Positions 1-9,411 of a stretch of DNA of 42,980 nt are shown here, one piece after another (the stretch's first letter is position 1; the number at the start of each line of letters is the position of its first letter). The translations under genes and the position numbers were made by a program. The stretch is from Gemmatimonadota bacterium. GTDB taxonomy: Bacteria; Latescibacterota; UBA2968; UBA8231. The DNA is taken from positions 59,528-102,507 of the forward strand of contig VXOR01000044.1 of NCBI GenBank assembly GCA_009840005.1. Direction: 5' to 3'. The notes beneath the pieces were generated by a model. The model saw nothing but the letters and a program-made list of their open reading frames with translations, did not search any database and was not told where the DNA came from.

Positions 1-252
1 ATACAAGATTTGACCAAAGCAATTGAACTAAAGGAAGACTACACCGAAGCCTATATGATGCGCGCCCTTACTTGGTTACACCTGAGAAAATGGCAAGACG
101 CCACGTCAGATCTGACCGCCGCCAAAAATATGGGGCTTGACATCGTCGCTTCGTTCCGGCAATACACCGAAAGCGTCGCAAATTTTGAGCAGACAACCGG
201 GATTACATTGCCGGAAGACATAGCAGCAATGCTGACAGAAAACGAGAATTAA
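1..252 (+). CDS. TPR-repeat protein, C-terminal fragment
   Basis: The reading frame is open from the first base of the window and ends at TAA 250-252, so only the last 83 residues are visible and the start lies upstream. The first half reads as a tetratricopeptide helix pair: an AIELKEDYTEAYMMRA segment followed by a second helix ending DATSDLTAAKNMG. TPR domains usually mediate protein-protein contacts. Nothing shows which partner this one binds. The tail beyond about residue 50 is not repeat-like. It is separated by 41 bases from the next gene on the same strand. Confidence 0.7.
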   Translation: MQDLTKAIELKEDYTEAYMMRALTWLHLRKWQDATSDLTAAKNMGLDIVASFRQYTESVANFEQTTGITLPEDIAAMLTENEN

Positions 253-293
253 CCCCATAAATTCTAAACCCAACCCCATAAGGAGCACCCCTC

Positions 294-1121
294 ATGAAAC
301 TCACCACCTGCAACGAGTACTTCACCGACTGGCCCATCGAAGAGGTCTTCTCCTACGCCGCCGACCTCGGCTATGCCGCCGTCGAAATCGCCCCCTTTAC
401 CCTCGCCGACAGCGTCGCAGACATCCCCGCGTCGCGCCGCGCCCAAATCCGCGCTGCCGCCGAACGCGCCGGCGTGGAAATCGCCGGCCTGCACTGGCTC
501 TTGGCCAGTCCCGACGGGCTGTACATCACCCACCCCGACCCGGCCATCTACCAGCGCACCTGCGCGTACTTCAAAGAGCTAGTCCAATTTTGCGGCGACC
601 TCGGCGGCCAAGTGATGATCATCGGCTCGCCCATGCAGCGCAACGTGCAGGAAGGATGGGATTACCAAGAGTGCTGGAACCGCATGCGCGGAGCGTTTGA
701 AGCCAGCTTAGAGTTAGCCCAACAGCACGGCGTCTATCTCTGCATCGAGGCGTTGAGCAAGGAGCAGACAAACATCATCACCACCTGTGCCCAAGCACGC
801 AAAATGATCGCCGAAATCGACCACCCGCACTTCCAAACCATGGTCGATGTGTGCTCCGGCTCGACCGAAGAAATTCCCGTCCCCCAGCTTTTGCGCGACT
901 CCGGCGAGCACCTCTACCACGTCCACGTCAACGACGCCAACAAGCGCGGCCCCGGCTTTGGCAATACCGACTTCGCCAGCGTCATGCGGACGCTCAAGGA
1001 GTTGGATTATCGGCGTTACGTCTCCGTAGAAGTGTTCGATTTTAGCCCAGATCCGCGCACCATCGCCGCCGGCAGCCTGCACTACCTCAAAGGCATTGCC
1101 GCCACCCTAGACCTCCCTTGA
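294..1121 (+). CDS. sugar phosphate isomerase/epimerase family TIM-barrel protein
   Basis: This 275-residue protein has the pattern of the AP-endonuclease-2/xylose-isomerase-like TIM-barrel superfamily. Metal-site candidates lie at strand ends: the glutamate in CIEALSKEQTN, the aspartate in MVDVCS, the histidine and aspartate in YHVHVND, and the glutamate in VSVEVFDF. Such enzymes isomerise or epimerise sugars and related polyols using a divalent metal; the substrate cannot be read from sequence. The ATG at 294 follows an AAGGAG ribosome site at about 280. A VOC gene and a peptidase follow on the same strand, so the three may be co-transcribed. Family assignment is firm, exact function is not. 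Confidence 0.85.
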   Translation: MKLTTCNEYFTDWPIEEVFSYAADLGYAAVEIAPFTLADSVADIPASRRAQIRAAAERAGVEIAGLHWLLASPDGLYITHPDPAIYQRTCAYFKELVQFCGDLGGQVMIIGSPMQRNVQEGWDYQECWNRMRGAFEASLELAQQHGVYLCIEALSKEQTNIITTCAQARKMIAEIDHPHFQTMVDVCSGSTEEIPVPQLLRDSGEHLYHVHVNDANKRGPGFGNTDFASVMRTLKELDYRRYVSVEVFDFSPDPRTIAAGSLHYLKGIAATLDLP

Positions 1122-1125
1122 CAGT

Positions 1126-1154
1126 AGCGCCCTTTTTGCGAACTTTCGGGCGCT
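1126..1154 (+). other. intercistronic hairpin
   Basis: A perfect 7-bp inverted repeat (AGCGCCC at 1126-1132 and GGGCGCT at 1148-1154) with a 15-base loop lies between two genes on the same strand. No T-run follows it, so it is a weak terminator candidate. It may equally be a transcript-stabilising or attenuating stem. Confidence 0.35.
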
Positions 1155-1173
1155 CATAAAGAAAGGATTTCTC

Positions 1174-1548
1174 ATGCCCAACTATACCCTCAACCACGTC
1201 CACCACGAGGCCGTCGACGTCCACGCCGCGGTTGACTGGTACAAAAAGCTCTTCGGCGCTACCAGCGACCCGCCCTTTGAGCGCGGTGGTGCGACTTGGA
1301 TTCCAGTCCACATCGGCGCGGTGCAAATCACGGTCACGGACCGCGAATTTGCCCCCATGGAATTGGGGCGCTACCAAGGCTACGACCACATCGCCCTCGT
1401 CTCCGACGATTTCGATCAAACCCTCGCCGACATCGCCGAGCACGGCGTCGAGATCTGGATGGGACCAGTAACGCTCGACGACGGCAACCGCATCGTCTTC
1501 ATCAACGGCCCAGACAACGTCAAGATCGAGTTAATGGAGCAAAACTGA
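1174..1548 (+). CDS. VOC (glyoxalase/bleomycin-resistance fold) family protein
   Basis: The 124-residue protein has the usual single-domain VOC length and layout: an N-terminal LNHVHHEAVDV strand with a metal-ligand type histidine, a DWYKKLFGA helix, a central YDHIALVSDD strand with another histidine, and a C-terminal NVKIELMEQ strand whose glutamate is the usual last ligand. VOC proteins bind a divalent metal and act as lyases, isomerases or dioxygenases on small molecules. The start ATG at 1174 follows an AAGAAAGG site. The stop codon directly abuts the GTG start of the next gene, so the two are probably translated together. Substrate unknown. Confidence 0.85.
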   Translation: MPNYTLNHVHHEAVDVHAAVDWYKKLFGATSDPPFERGGATWIPVHIGAVQITVTDREFAPMELGRYQGYDHIALVSDDFDQTLADIAEHGVEIWMGPVTLDDGNRIVFINGPDNVKIELMEQN

Positions 1549-3474
1549 GTGGAAATCCGCCCCTTCGGCCTGTGGCCCAGCCCCCTCTCGCCCGACGAGT
1601 TGGCCAGCTCCACGCGCCTCCGCGATGTGGTGTGGGATGCCGACGGCCGCACCCTCGTCTGGCTGGAGGGACGTGGGCCAAAGGGCGTGCTCGTCTGCCA
1701 GGAGCCGGGCGCTGCTCCGCGCGATCTCAACACCGCGCTCTCGGTGCGCGCCCAAGTCGGCTACGGCGGCGGCGACTTTGCTGTATCCCGCTGCCACGCG
1801 TACTTCGCCGAGCACGGCGGCCGCCTCTACCGCCAGCCACTAGCCGGCGGCCCAGCCCAGCCGATCACTCCCGAGTTTGGCCACGCCGCGTCTCCTGCGC
1901 CTGCGCCAACAGGGCGTCATCTCGCATACGTCCACACGTACGAGGACCGCGACACATTAGCCATCGTCGATGTCGCCGGATGCTCTTGGCCGCAAATCCT
2001 CGCGGAAGGGGCCGACTTCTACATGCAGCCAGCCTGGCATCCCAGAGGCGACCGCTTGGCCTGGATCGAGTGGGATCATCCGCAGATGCCTTGGGACGGT
2101 ACCCGCCTAGTGCTGGGCCAGCTTGCGCGCAGCCGCCTTTCGGCTGAGCTCAGGCGTTCGGCGAGCTCAGCCGAGCCGTCGAAGCACGGGCTGCCCAGCC
2201 TGCGCACAACCGAGGTACTCGCCGGCGACGCAGACACCGCCATTGCCCAGCCTTGCTTTTCACCCGACGGCCGCTATCTGGTCTATGCCTCGGACGAGCG
2301 CGGCTACAGCAACCTCTGGTGCCGCGATCTCGCCAACGGGGACACGCGTTGCCTGTACGAGGACGCCAACGACGTCGCCACGCCCGCTTGGGCGCAGGGC
2401 ATGCGGGCGTTTTCGTGGGCCGCGGATAGCCGCACCTTGTATTTCGTGCGCAGCGAAAACTCCCAGCGCTTAGCATACGCGCTCGACTTCGCCAGTGGAG
2501 CAGTCGCCAAGGTCGAGGCGCTGGCCGCCTACACCCACATCGAACAGCTCGCCGCGGCCCCGCGCGGCAAGGGCTTGGCCTGCATTGCCGCAGCCAGCGC
2601 GATCCCCGCCCGCATCGTCGCTGGTACTGCCACTCAAGTAGCAGTCCGCGCCCGCTCCGCCAGTGAGTCGCTTGCCCCAGCCGATCTGTCCACGCCCAAG
2701 CCGATTTCTTGGGCCAGCGAGGACGCCACGCAAGTCCACGGGCTATACTATCCTCCGGCCAACCGCCGCTTTACCGGCCGCGACCGGCCGCCGCTGATCG
2801 TGGCCATCCACGGCGGCCCCACCGGTCAGATAGAGACCGGTTTTGAAGGCAGCCACCAATACTTTGCCACGCGCGGCTGGGCCGTCCTCGACGTGGATTA
2901 TCGGGGCAGCACGGGCCATGGGCGCGCTTACATGACCGCCTTGCGCTCCCAGTGGGGCCTCCTCGACGTGACAGACGCCATCAGCGGTGCCCAGCACCTC
3001 GCCGACAACGGCCTCGCCGACCCGGAGCGCCTCGTCATCATGGGTGGTAGCGCCGGTGGCTACACGGTTTTGCGGGCACTCACCACGCGGCCCGGCTTTT
3101 TCCGCGCTGGCATCTGCCTCTACGGCGTGGCCAACCTCTTCACCCTCGCCGCAGACACCCACAAATTTGAGTCCCGCTACCTCGACTCCATGATCGGCCC
3201 TCTGCCCGAAGCAGCTAATATCTATCGCGACCGCTCGCCGGTCTATGCCGCCGACCAGCTACGCGACCCAATCGCCCTCTTTCAGGGCACCGACGATCAA
3301 GTCGTGCCCCCGGCCCAAGCCGAGGAGATCGTCGCCTCGTTGCGCCGCCGCAACATACCGCACGCCTATCATCTGTACGAAGGCGAGGGCCACGGCTGGC
3401 GCAAACCCGAGACCGTGCGGGCCTTCTACCAAGCCTGCGAGGCTTTCCTCCGCCAGCACGTCCTCTTTGCCTGA
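1549..3474 (+). CDS. S9 family prolyl-oligopeptidase-type peptidase
   Basis: This 641-residue protein has an N-terminal beta-propeller-like region (WD40/PD40-type blades such as FSPDGRYLVYASDERG) and a C-terminal alpha/beta-hydrolase domain. The catalytic triad is visible: Ser501 in GGSAGGY, Asp583 in GTDDQVV and His615 in EGHGW. Members are acylaminoacyl-peptidase or dipeptidyl-peptidase-like enzymes acting on short peptides. The GTG at 1549 directly follows the stop of the VOC gene. A signal sequence is not obvious. Residues from about 196 to 215 (SRLSAELRRSASSAEPSKHG) are encoded by a palindromic repeat that looks inserted in frame between two propeller blades. Confidence 0.88.
   Translation: MEIRPFGLWPSPLSPDELASSTRLRDVVWDADGRTLVWLEGRGPKGVLVCQEPGAAPRDLNTALSVRAQVGYGGGDFAVSRCHAYFAEHGGRLYRQPLAGGPAQPITPEFGHAASPAPAPTGRHLAYVHTYEDRDTLAIVDVAGCSWPQILAEGADFYMQPAWHPRGDRLAWIEWDHPQMPWDGTRLVLGQLARSRLSAELRRSASSAEPSKHGLPSLRTTEVLAGDADTAIAQPCFSPDGRYLVYASDERGYSNLWCRDLANGDTRCLYEDANDVATPAWAQGMRAFSWAADSRTLYFVRSENSQRLAYALDFASGAVAKVEALAAYTHIEQLAAAPRGKGLACIAAASAIPARIVAGTATQVAVRARSASESLAPADLSTPKPISWASEDATQVHGLYYPPANRRFTGRDRPPLIVAIHGGPTGQIETGFEGSHQYFATRGWAVLDVDYRGSTGHGRAYMTALRSQWGLLDVTDAISGAQHLADNGLADPERLVIMGGSAGGYTVLRALTTRPGFFRAGICLYGVANLFTLAADTHKFESRYLDSMIGPLPEAANIYRDRSPVYAADQLRDPIALFQGTDDQVVPPAQAEEIVASLRRRNIPHAYHLYEGEGHGWRKPETVRAFYQACEAFLRQHVLFA
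2136..2184 (+). repeat. dispersed palindromic repeat, copy A (inside the S9 peptidase gene)
   Basis: This element carries a perfect 11-bp inverted repeat (CGGCTGAGCTC at 2141-2151, GAGCTCAGCCG at 2163-2173). It shares the core CGGCTGAGCTCAGG with copies at 28103-28128 and 39027-39052. It stays in frame inside the peptidase gene and adds a Ser/Arg/Ala-rich stretch. Confidence 0.7.
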
Positions 3475-3477
3475 ATC

Positions 3478-6024
3478 GTGGACGCACTACGCAAAATGCC
3501 CCAGAAAGCAAACGAAACGCAGGATACTTCACTGCTTTTATTTGGCGATCTAAAAAAACATGCGCCAGGGCTTATTGTGCAGGGAGCAGAGCAGAATGAG
3601 GCGGAAGTCGCTCTCGTATCACGTCTGATATTCGTACAATTTTTACAAGAAAATGGATACTTGGGCACAAAGAGAGAAAATTATCTTCAAAATGCTGCAC
3701 AAATGGTGCTTGCAAAGGGGCAGAGCCTCTACGAGGACTTCGTCAAGATATTATTCGATCAAATCCTCTCCGTCCCTCTCGATTGCAGAACTCCTACGCT
3801 TAGTGAGCATCCACTTTTTCAAGGGCTTCCCTATCTGGACAAAGCGGTGTTTGCACTGCCCTTTGCTGCGACGACGACAGTTGATAGCGAGCGGTTACAT
3901 CAACTCATATATAGCGTTTTTCCCAAATACAATTGGCATCTTTTCACTGCTGATAAAACACCTGATGGGAACCATTTGCCTAACATCGAGCCATGGGTCT
4001 TAGGTTATCTATACGAACGAGGCATCAATCGCAAGGATACAGGGACGTATTTTACGCCCGACGACCTTTGTTATAATATCGCCCGCCACGCCATTGAAAA
4101 TTGGCTACTGAACAAATATACCAGAGAATTCAAGACTACCGATCTGCTTTTACAGGCTTTCTCATATACTGATAAAGCAACTCGCCGGAGTTATGCGAAC
4201 CGTCACCCTGATGTCCTCGTTTGGATCGAGCACTCGCTGAAAACCGTCCGGATAATTGACCCGGCGGTAGGAGCTGGAGCCTTCCTAGTAGCAGCCGCGA
4301 ACGTTCTCATGGACTTTTTTCAGTTTACCTCCCTATTGCATACAAACGGCAGTTCTAAGGCGTCGATTATAAGACGGATATTCGAGCGCAACATCTATGG
4401 GATAGATGTTGCGTCCCAAGCTCTCGATTTAGCCAAATTACGTCTATGGCTACTGGAGCAATCACTGTTATCCACATCGACGCTAAATCACGTCTTAGCA
4501 CCTATGAACAACCTAACAGTAGGTGATGCCCTCGTCCCTCTTTCGACATCCAGTTCTAGTTGCCAACTCTCCATATTTGATGACTCATCTGCTGATCTAA
4601 AGCAAGCAGATGTGCGGTCTTTTCTAAGCCGGTTTGACGGATTTGATATTTCTCTGGGGAACCCACCTTTCGTCCCTCTAAGCCAGCAGAATAACATTCG
4701 CGGCAAACGCGAATTCATCGAGCATTGGAATGCCGCTAATCCTACCTACCCGCTTAAACCTACGTCGGATTTGAGCACGTTCTTTATATTGCGCGGCATC
4801 GAAATCCTCAATCCCGAAGGGACCCTATCATATATTACATCTCGGAACTTCTTCGATACCAAGTACGGAAAATCCATCCGACGCCATTTGACCAATGAGG
4901 TCGATTTGCGCCATGTATTCACACTACACACTCACCCCTTTACCCAGTCGGGAATGAAGGCGAAAGCTAATACCGTCATCTTGACCTTAAATCGAGGCAA
5001 ACCTGCTGGCGACAGTCTTCTCTTTAATCATCTTGCTGATTGGCAGCAGCCTCTGAGCACAACTGAGGGCCGCCCTGTAAAACGGCGAGAACTCGCGCTC
5101 TCCGACAACTGGACCGAGACGCTTTTCTTTCAAACACAAATCCGCAAAGAGTTGATTTCTCTTTGTACTACTACGTTGTCTCAATATACTCGAGCTAAAA
5201 TGGGCGTAAAAACAGGCTGGAATGCCTTTTTTTTACTGCGAGAAGATCGCGAACCATTTCTGAATTTTTTCGCAAATGTTTCCCCTAAACACTTGGTCCC
5301 CGCAGTAAAAAATTCACGCGGCCTACGCGGTTTTATCATTCCTCGGCGCACTCCCTTTAGATTACTGAATTTATACAGTCGAGTAAACGAAAGCGAACCC
5401 ATTTTCAAGTACATTCAGGAATACGGGAATAGAGCCGAACTCTTGGCCAATCGAATATCTATTAAAGGCCATTATCCAGAGTGGTATACACTCTCGCTAC
5501 CCAACCCTCCAGCCATTGCTGTTCAATGTATTGTAGATACAACTATTGGCGTCTTCTGGAACAAGTTTAGAATTTATGCAATCGATCAATTCCAAGTTAT
5601 TGAACCCTCTGGCGACCGCGAGCTCGACATTCTTATCTTTCTGTTTCTCTCCAGTAGAATTGCCCACTTATTGCTAGAGGGTAGCGGACTTCATCGCGCA
5701 CGATTTGATGGTAGTTTTATGTTGAAAATCCAAGTTGGTCACCTTAACAATTTACCGTGTCCCAATTTTGCTTCATTTCCCGCAAACGTAAGGGAAGAAT
5801 TATTGAACATCATGGATCTCATTTTGGATGTTCAAGACCGAAAAGACGAAAAAGCCTATCACCTCATTGACCAACTCGACGAACTCTTCTTAAGAGGGCT
5901 TGGATATAGATACGATAAAATTCACAGTTTCCAAAAGGAAATCAAGAACGCTCTGAATGAGGCAATCATGTTCCGATGGACCAAAGCCCGTCCAGAACTG
6001 TCTAAAAACGGTCTCGTGGATTGA
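3478..6024 (+). CDS. Eco57I-like class N6-adenine DNA methylase / restriction-modification enzyme
   Basis: The 848-residue protein carries the hallmark motifs of gamma-type N6-adenine methyltransferases: TGTYFTPDDL before the core, the SAM-binding motif I DPAVGAGAF at residues 261-269, and the catalytic motif NPPF at 395-398. A long C-terminal region (about 530-830) fits a TaqI/Eco57I-like target-recognition domain. No obvious N-terminal PD-(D/E)XK nuclease is seen, so cleavage may come from the next gene. GTG 3478 starts three bases after the peptidase stop, which is the only spacing evidence for this start. The gene is visibly AT-richer than its neighbours, pointing to horizontal acquisition between a peptidase gene and gatB. 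Target sequence unknown. Confidence 0.85.
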   Translation: MDALRKMPQKANETQDTSLLLFGDLKKHAPGLIVQGAEQNEAEVALVSRLIFVQFLQENGYLGTKRENYLQNAAQMVLAKGQSLYEDFVKILFDQILSVPLDCRTPTLSEHPLFQGLPYLDKAVFALPFAATTTVDSERLHQLIYSVFPKYNWHLFTADKTPDGNHLPNIEPWVLGYLYERGINRKDTGTYFTPDDLCYNIARHAIENWLLNKYTREFKTTDLLLQAFSYTDKATRRSYANRHPDVLVWIEHSLKTVRIIDPAVGAGAFLVAAANVLMDFFQFTSLLHTNGSSKASIIRRIFERNIYGIDVASQALDLAKLRLWLLEQSLLSTSTLNHVLAPMNNLTVGDALVPLSTSSSSCQLSIFDDSSADLKQADVRSFLSRFDGFDISLGNPPFVPLSQQNNIRGKREFIEHWNAANPTYPLKPTSDLSTFFILRGIEILNPEGTLSYITSRNFFDTKYGKSIRRHLTNEVDLRHVFTLHTHPFTQSGMKAKANTVILTLNRGKPAGDSLLFNHLADWQQPLSTTEGRPVKRRELALSDNWTETLFFQTQIRKELISLCTTTLSQYTRAKMGVKTGWNAFFLLREDREPFLNFFANVSPKHLVPAVKNSRGLRGFIIPRRTPFRLLNLYSRVNESEPIFKYIQEYGNRAELLANRISIKGHYPEWYTLSLPNPPAIAVQCIVDTTIGVFWNKFRIYAIDQFQVIEPSGDRELDILIFLFLSSRIAHLLLEGSGLHRARFDGSFMLKIQVGHLNNLPCPNFASFPANVREELLNIMDLILDVQDRKDEKAYHLIDQLDELFLRGLGYRYDKIHSFQKEIKNALNEAIMFRWTKARPELSKNGLVD

Positions 6025-6035
6025 TAGGAATGATA

Positions 6036-6572
6036 ATGGCGATTCCATTCAAAAAATTGGGCAAACTCATTCTCAAGTACTTACATCCCAATAGTGCAGA
6101 TATTCCATTGGAAAAGTTAGAAAACCTGATTCTCGAATACTTGCTTGCCAAGCGTACCATTCAAATAGAAAATCCCCAAGAGAGACAGGGTAATAGCAAA
6201 CTCTGGGAAAAAGATTTGGCAGAATTTTGCATCGAACAGGGATTTGAATTTGCTCGGAATGATTCCCAAAGTCCCGACTTTGAAAATCCCTTGAACTTTG
6301 ACCTAAAGACGGTACGTGGCGATCGCTCGACCCTGACCTTTACGGTCGCGCCACTGACTGAGAGGCAAGCAAAAACGGGAAAATTGCCCTATCGAATAGT
6401 TGTCTTGATCTGGGAGTATAATTCCACTGGCTACGGAGAAGCAGTGAATGCTATTGTAATTCCCCAAAAAGCACGTACGGTTCTAACGAACTGGAGTTAC
6501 AAAGGCATTCAAGTAAAATCGGGGATTTCCAATGAGCTGATCAAAGAAAAAGGGTTATTATCGAGGTCGTGA
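6036..6572 (+). CDS. putative restriction endonuclease partner of the preceding methylase
   Basis: This is a protein of about 178 residues of no family I can name with certainty. A possible PD-(D/E)XK site is present: SPDF followed by NFDLKTVRGDRSTLTF, where the DLK would be the nuclease core. The gene overlaps or directly follows the methylase stop at 6022-6024 and shares its AT-rich composition, so the pair reads as a two-gene restriction-modification unit. The frame also allows a TTG start at 6021 or an ATG at 6030. ATG 6036 was chosen because AGGA at 6026-6029 sits six bases before it. The nuclease role is inferred mainly from position and the weak motif. Confidence 0.55.
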   Translation: MAIPFKKLGKLILKYLHPNSADIPLEKLENLILEYLLAKRTIQIENPQERQGNSKLWEKDLAEFCIEQGFEFARNDSQSPDFENPLNFDLKTVRGDRSTLTFTVAPLTERQAKTGKLPYRIVVLIWEYNSTGYGEAVNAIVIPQKARTVLTNWSYKGIQVKSGISNELIKEKGLLSRS

Positions 6573-6641
6573 CAATGCGGACGCCAATAATACAGGGCCT
6601 ATCAATGTGCCCAACCTACTAACGCCCAAAAGGAGCATCCC

Positions 6642-8072
6642 TTGCACTACGAAACCGTCATCGGCATGGAAGTCCACGTCGAGTTGCAAACCGCCTCCAA
6701 GATGTTTTGCGCCTGCGCGGCCGATCACTTTCAGGTGGCGGCCAACGCCCACATCTGCCCGGTGTGTACCGGCCAGCCCGGCGCCTTGCCCGTAATCAAC
6801 GGCCGCGCCGTCGAGCTGACGGTTATGACCGGCATGGCCCTCCATTGCCAAGTCAAGCCCAGCAGCGTTTTTGCGCGCAAAAACTACGTCTATCCCGACC
6901 TGCCCAAGGGCTACCAGATCTCGCAATACGAGCAGCCTCTGTGCGAGAGCGGCTGGATTGAGATCAACGGCGAGCGCGGCCCCAAGCAAATCGGCGTCGT
7001 CCGCGTCCACCTCGAAGAGGACACCGGCAAACTCCAACACGCCGGTAACTCCAGTCTAGTAGACTACAACCGCGCCGGCGTGCCGCTAATGGAAATCGTC
7101 ACCGATTCCTCGCTCCGCTCGGCCGACGAGAGCTATGCGTACCTGACCCAGATCCGCCAAATCGTCCGCTACCTAGGCGCGTCCTCTGGCGACATGGAGA
7201 AAGGAGCCATGCGCTGCGAGGCCAACATCTCGATCCGGCCCGTGGGCAGTTCCGAATTGGGCACCAAGGTCGAGGTCAAAAACCTCAATTCCTTCCGCGC
7301 CGTGCGCAGCGCCATCGCCTATGAAGCCGAGCGCCAGCAACAGATCATCGAAGCCGGCGGTCACGTCCAACAAGAGACTATGGGCTGGGACGAACGCGCC
7401 AACATCACCCGCCCGCAGCGCAGCAAAGAGACCTCGGACGACTACCGCTATTTCCCAGAGCCAGACCTGCTCGTCGCGGAGTTAGACGACGAGTGGATCG
7501 CCCGAGTCCACGCCAGCTTGCCCGAGCTGCCCGACGCCAAGGCCGCACGCTTTGCCAATACCTACGGACTCAACTCACAGGAGATCGCCGCCTTAATCGA
7601 GGACCAAACCGTAGCCGCGTATTTTGAGGAAGCCGCCCAAGTGCAAGGCGCAGATCCCAAACAGGTGGGCAATTGGATCACCGGAGAAGTTTTCCGCCGC
7701 CTCAACGCCGAGGGCCGGTCGATTGAAGACATCGAGGTTCAGCCAGCCGCGCTGGTCGAGTTACTCTCCTTAGTCAAAAAGGGCACGATCAACCAAAACG
7801 CGGCCCGCGAAGTCTTTGGCCAACTGTGGGAGCAGGGCGGCTCGCCGGCCGAGATCGTCGCCGCACGCGGCCTCGGGCAAATCTCCGACAGCGGCGAACT
7901 CGACCAAGCAGTAGCCGAGGTGGTCGCCGCGCATCCCGACGCCGTCGAAAAAATCAAGGGCGGCAACCACAACACCGTGCAATTTCTGATGGGTCAAGTG
8001 ATGCGGGCGACGCGGGGGAAGGCCAACCCGCAACTCGTGCAAGAATTGTTGCGCAAGCAGTTGGAGATGTAA
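6642..8072 (+). CDS. gatB: aspartyl/glutamyl-tRNA amidotransferase subunit B
   Basis: The 476-residue protein is a full-length GatB, the kinase/tRNA-binding subunit of GatCAB, which amidates Glu-tRNA(Gln) or Asp-tRNA(Asn). It shows the N-terminal GMEVHVEL signature, the metal-binding CxC...CxxC region (CACAADHF, CPVCTGQPG), the GYQISQYEQP block, SLVDYNRAGVPLMEIVT, and a C-terminal YqeY-like tail domain from about residue 330. Translation starts at TTG 6642, nine bases after a strong AAAAGGAG site at 6628; no in-frame ATG gives an intact N-terminus. gatA and gatC are not in the window. It is a core gene flanked by mobile defence genes on both sides. Confidence 0.95.
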   Translation: MHYETVIGMEVHVELQTASKMFCACAADHFQVAANAHICPVCTGQPGALPVINGRAVELTVMTGMALHCQVKPSSVFARKNYVYPDLPKGYQISQYEQPLCESGWIEINGERGPKQIGVVRVHLEEDTGKLQHAGNSSLVDYNRAGVPLMEIVTDSSLRSADESYAYLTQIRQIVRYLGASSGDMEKGAMRCEANISIRPVGSSELGTKVEVKNLNSFRAVRSAIAYEAERQQQIIEAGGHVQQETMGWDERANITRPQRSKETSDDYRYFPEPDLLVAELDDEWIARVHASLPELPDAKAARFANTYGLNSQEIAALIEDQTVAAYFEEAAQVQGADPKQVGNWITGEVFRRLNAEGRSIEDIEVQPAALVELLSLVKKGTINQNAAREVFGQLWEQGGSPAEIVAARGLGQISDSGELDQAVAEVVAAHPDAVEKIKGGNHNTVQFLMGQVMRATRGKANPQLVQELLRKQLEM

Positions 8073-8084
8073 AACGGTTCCGTC

Positions 8085-9257
8085 TCAACTCCTCGTCGCC
8101 GACAACCCGAGGTCGCCAATTTTCTTCAACGGCAGGGCCGTTATATCCTGCGCGAGCGGGTACTCCAAGTCGCCGGGATAGATCACCCACAGGTGCTCAA
8201 GCCCTAAATCGTCGATGACGATGCGCATGGATTTCGTCGTGCGCGGGGCATCGGTGCATTTAAACTCAAAACCCCAGCGTTTTCCCTGTCGCAGCAACAG
8301 CAGATCCAGCTCGGCACCGCGTTGCGTGGCGTAGAAATAGGCTTGGTCCCGACCGTGCGAGAGCAGCGTCTGTTCGAGTGCGAACCCCTCCCAGCTAGCG
8401 CCGTAGCGCGGATGCATGTATAGCTCCGCCATGTCTTCAATCCCCAGCAAGAAGTGCAGAATACCGCTATCGCGCAGGTACACCTTCGGGGATTTCACCA
8501 TCCGCTTGCTCAAATTCTCAAACCACGGCGGCAACACCCGAATCATAAAGGTACCGGCTAGCAGATCGCGGTAGTGGTTCACCGCCGTGGCGCTCACATC
8601 CATGGAACGCCCTAATTCCGCAGCATTCCAAGTTTGCCCGTGGTAATGCGCCAACATGCGCCAGAAGCGGCCCAATGCTTCCGGCGACACCTTGGAACCC
8701 AACCCCGGGATGTCCCGCTCAAGAAACGTGCGCGAGAACGACTGCATCCACCGCTTCCATGCCGCTGTTGATCGCGCCAGCCACGCACGCGGAAAGCCGC
8801 CGCACATCCAAAGCCTGTCTTGGTGTTCCGGCCCCACCTCCGCCAACGAGAAGCCACCCACATCCACGAACAGAATCCGCCCTGCCAGCGTCTCTGAGAT
8901 GCCTTGGATCAGGTCCCAAGAGGCACTGCCGAGCAGCAAAAAGACGGCCTTCCGGTTCGGATCGTCGCACACCGGGCGCAGCACCTCAAACAGGGCTGGG
9001 AGGCGCTGCACCTCATCAATGACGACCAAGCCCTCGCTGTTGCGCAACAAGGCTTCCGGCGTTTGCGACAATGCTTCGCGGATAGTCGCAATCTCCAAGT
9101 CGAACACCGTCGATTGCCCCGGCCACGCCGCTGCAACCTGTTGGGCCAACGTCGTCTTGCCGACCTGCCGGGCACCAAGCAAGGCCACGGTCGGCGCTTC
9201 TTCAAGACTGATAGCAGCCTCGGAGAGCAGGGCAGGGCGAGGAATAGATTGTTGCAT
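8085..9257 (-). CDS. AAA+ ATPase with DUF4143 domain
   Basis: This 390-residue protein has a P-loop GARQVGKTT near residues 28-36, a Walker [11 protein letters not shown] near 77-86 and a sensor-type GSAS. The C-terminal DUF4143 domain contains the nuclease-like pair ELDLLLL and FEFKC. Proteins of this architecture are widespread, often mobile or strain-specific, and of unclear role. The 3' end faces gatB with only 12 bases between the two stop codons, and the start faces the type I cassette, so the gene is divergent from hsdM. Whether the PD-(D/E)XK-like segment is active is unknown. Confidence 0.88.
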   Translation of the reverse strand: MQQSIPRPALLSEAAISLEEAPTVALLGARQVGKTTLAQQVAAAWPGQSTVFDLEIATIREALSQTPEALLRNSEGLVVIDEVQRLPALFEVLRPVCDDPNRKAVFLLLGSASWDLIQGISETLAGRILFVDVGGFSLAEVGPEHQDRLWMCGGFPRAWLARSTAAWKRWMQSFSRTFLERDIPGLGSKVSPEALGRFWRMLAHYHGQTWNAAELGRSMDVSATAVNHYRDLLAGTFMIRVLPPWFENLSKRMVKSPKVYLRDSGILHFLLGIEDMAELYMHPRYGASWEGFALEQTLLSHGRDQAYFYATQRGAELDLLLLRQGKRWGFEFKCTDAPRTTKSMRIVIDDLGLEHLWVIYPGDLEYPLAQDITALPLKKIGDLGLSATRS

Positions 9258-9347
9258 ATCGTTTATCTACTATTGGATTTTCAACAAAATACCCTATTCC
9301 ACGGATAGCGCAATGGTCCAGGAGACTACTTCCTCAGACAAGCTCCA

Positions 9348-9411
9348 TTGACAAGGTTTATTTGTCCTATGATACTGATGCTATTGACGGCAATCGGCAT
9401 TCTGTTATATT
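9348..9411 (+). promoter_or_regulatory. promoter region of the HTH-hsdM operon
   Basis: TTGACG at 9384-9389 and TATATT at 9406-9411 are separated by 16 bases and match sigma-70 boxes well. Initiation about seven bases downstream would place the 5' end of the RNA at or next to ATG 9419, giving a leaderless or nearly leaderless message. A second candidate upstream is TTGACA 9348-9353 with GATACT 9371-9376 (17-base spacing). Confidence 0.55.

Noticed and set aside
1126..1154. Hairpin as a strong rho-independent terminator
   Set aside because: No T-run follows on either strand, and the next gene is close and on the same strand.
1296..2147. Arg/Pro-rich open frame on the plus strand across the VOC and S9 genes
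   Set aside because: The composition is typical of a frame-shifted reading of GC-rich coding DNA, and both real genes show family motifs.
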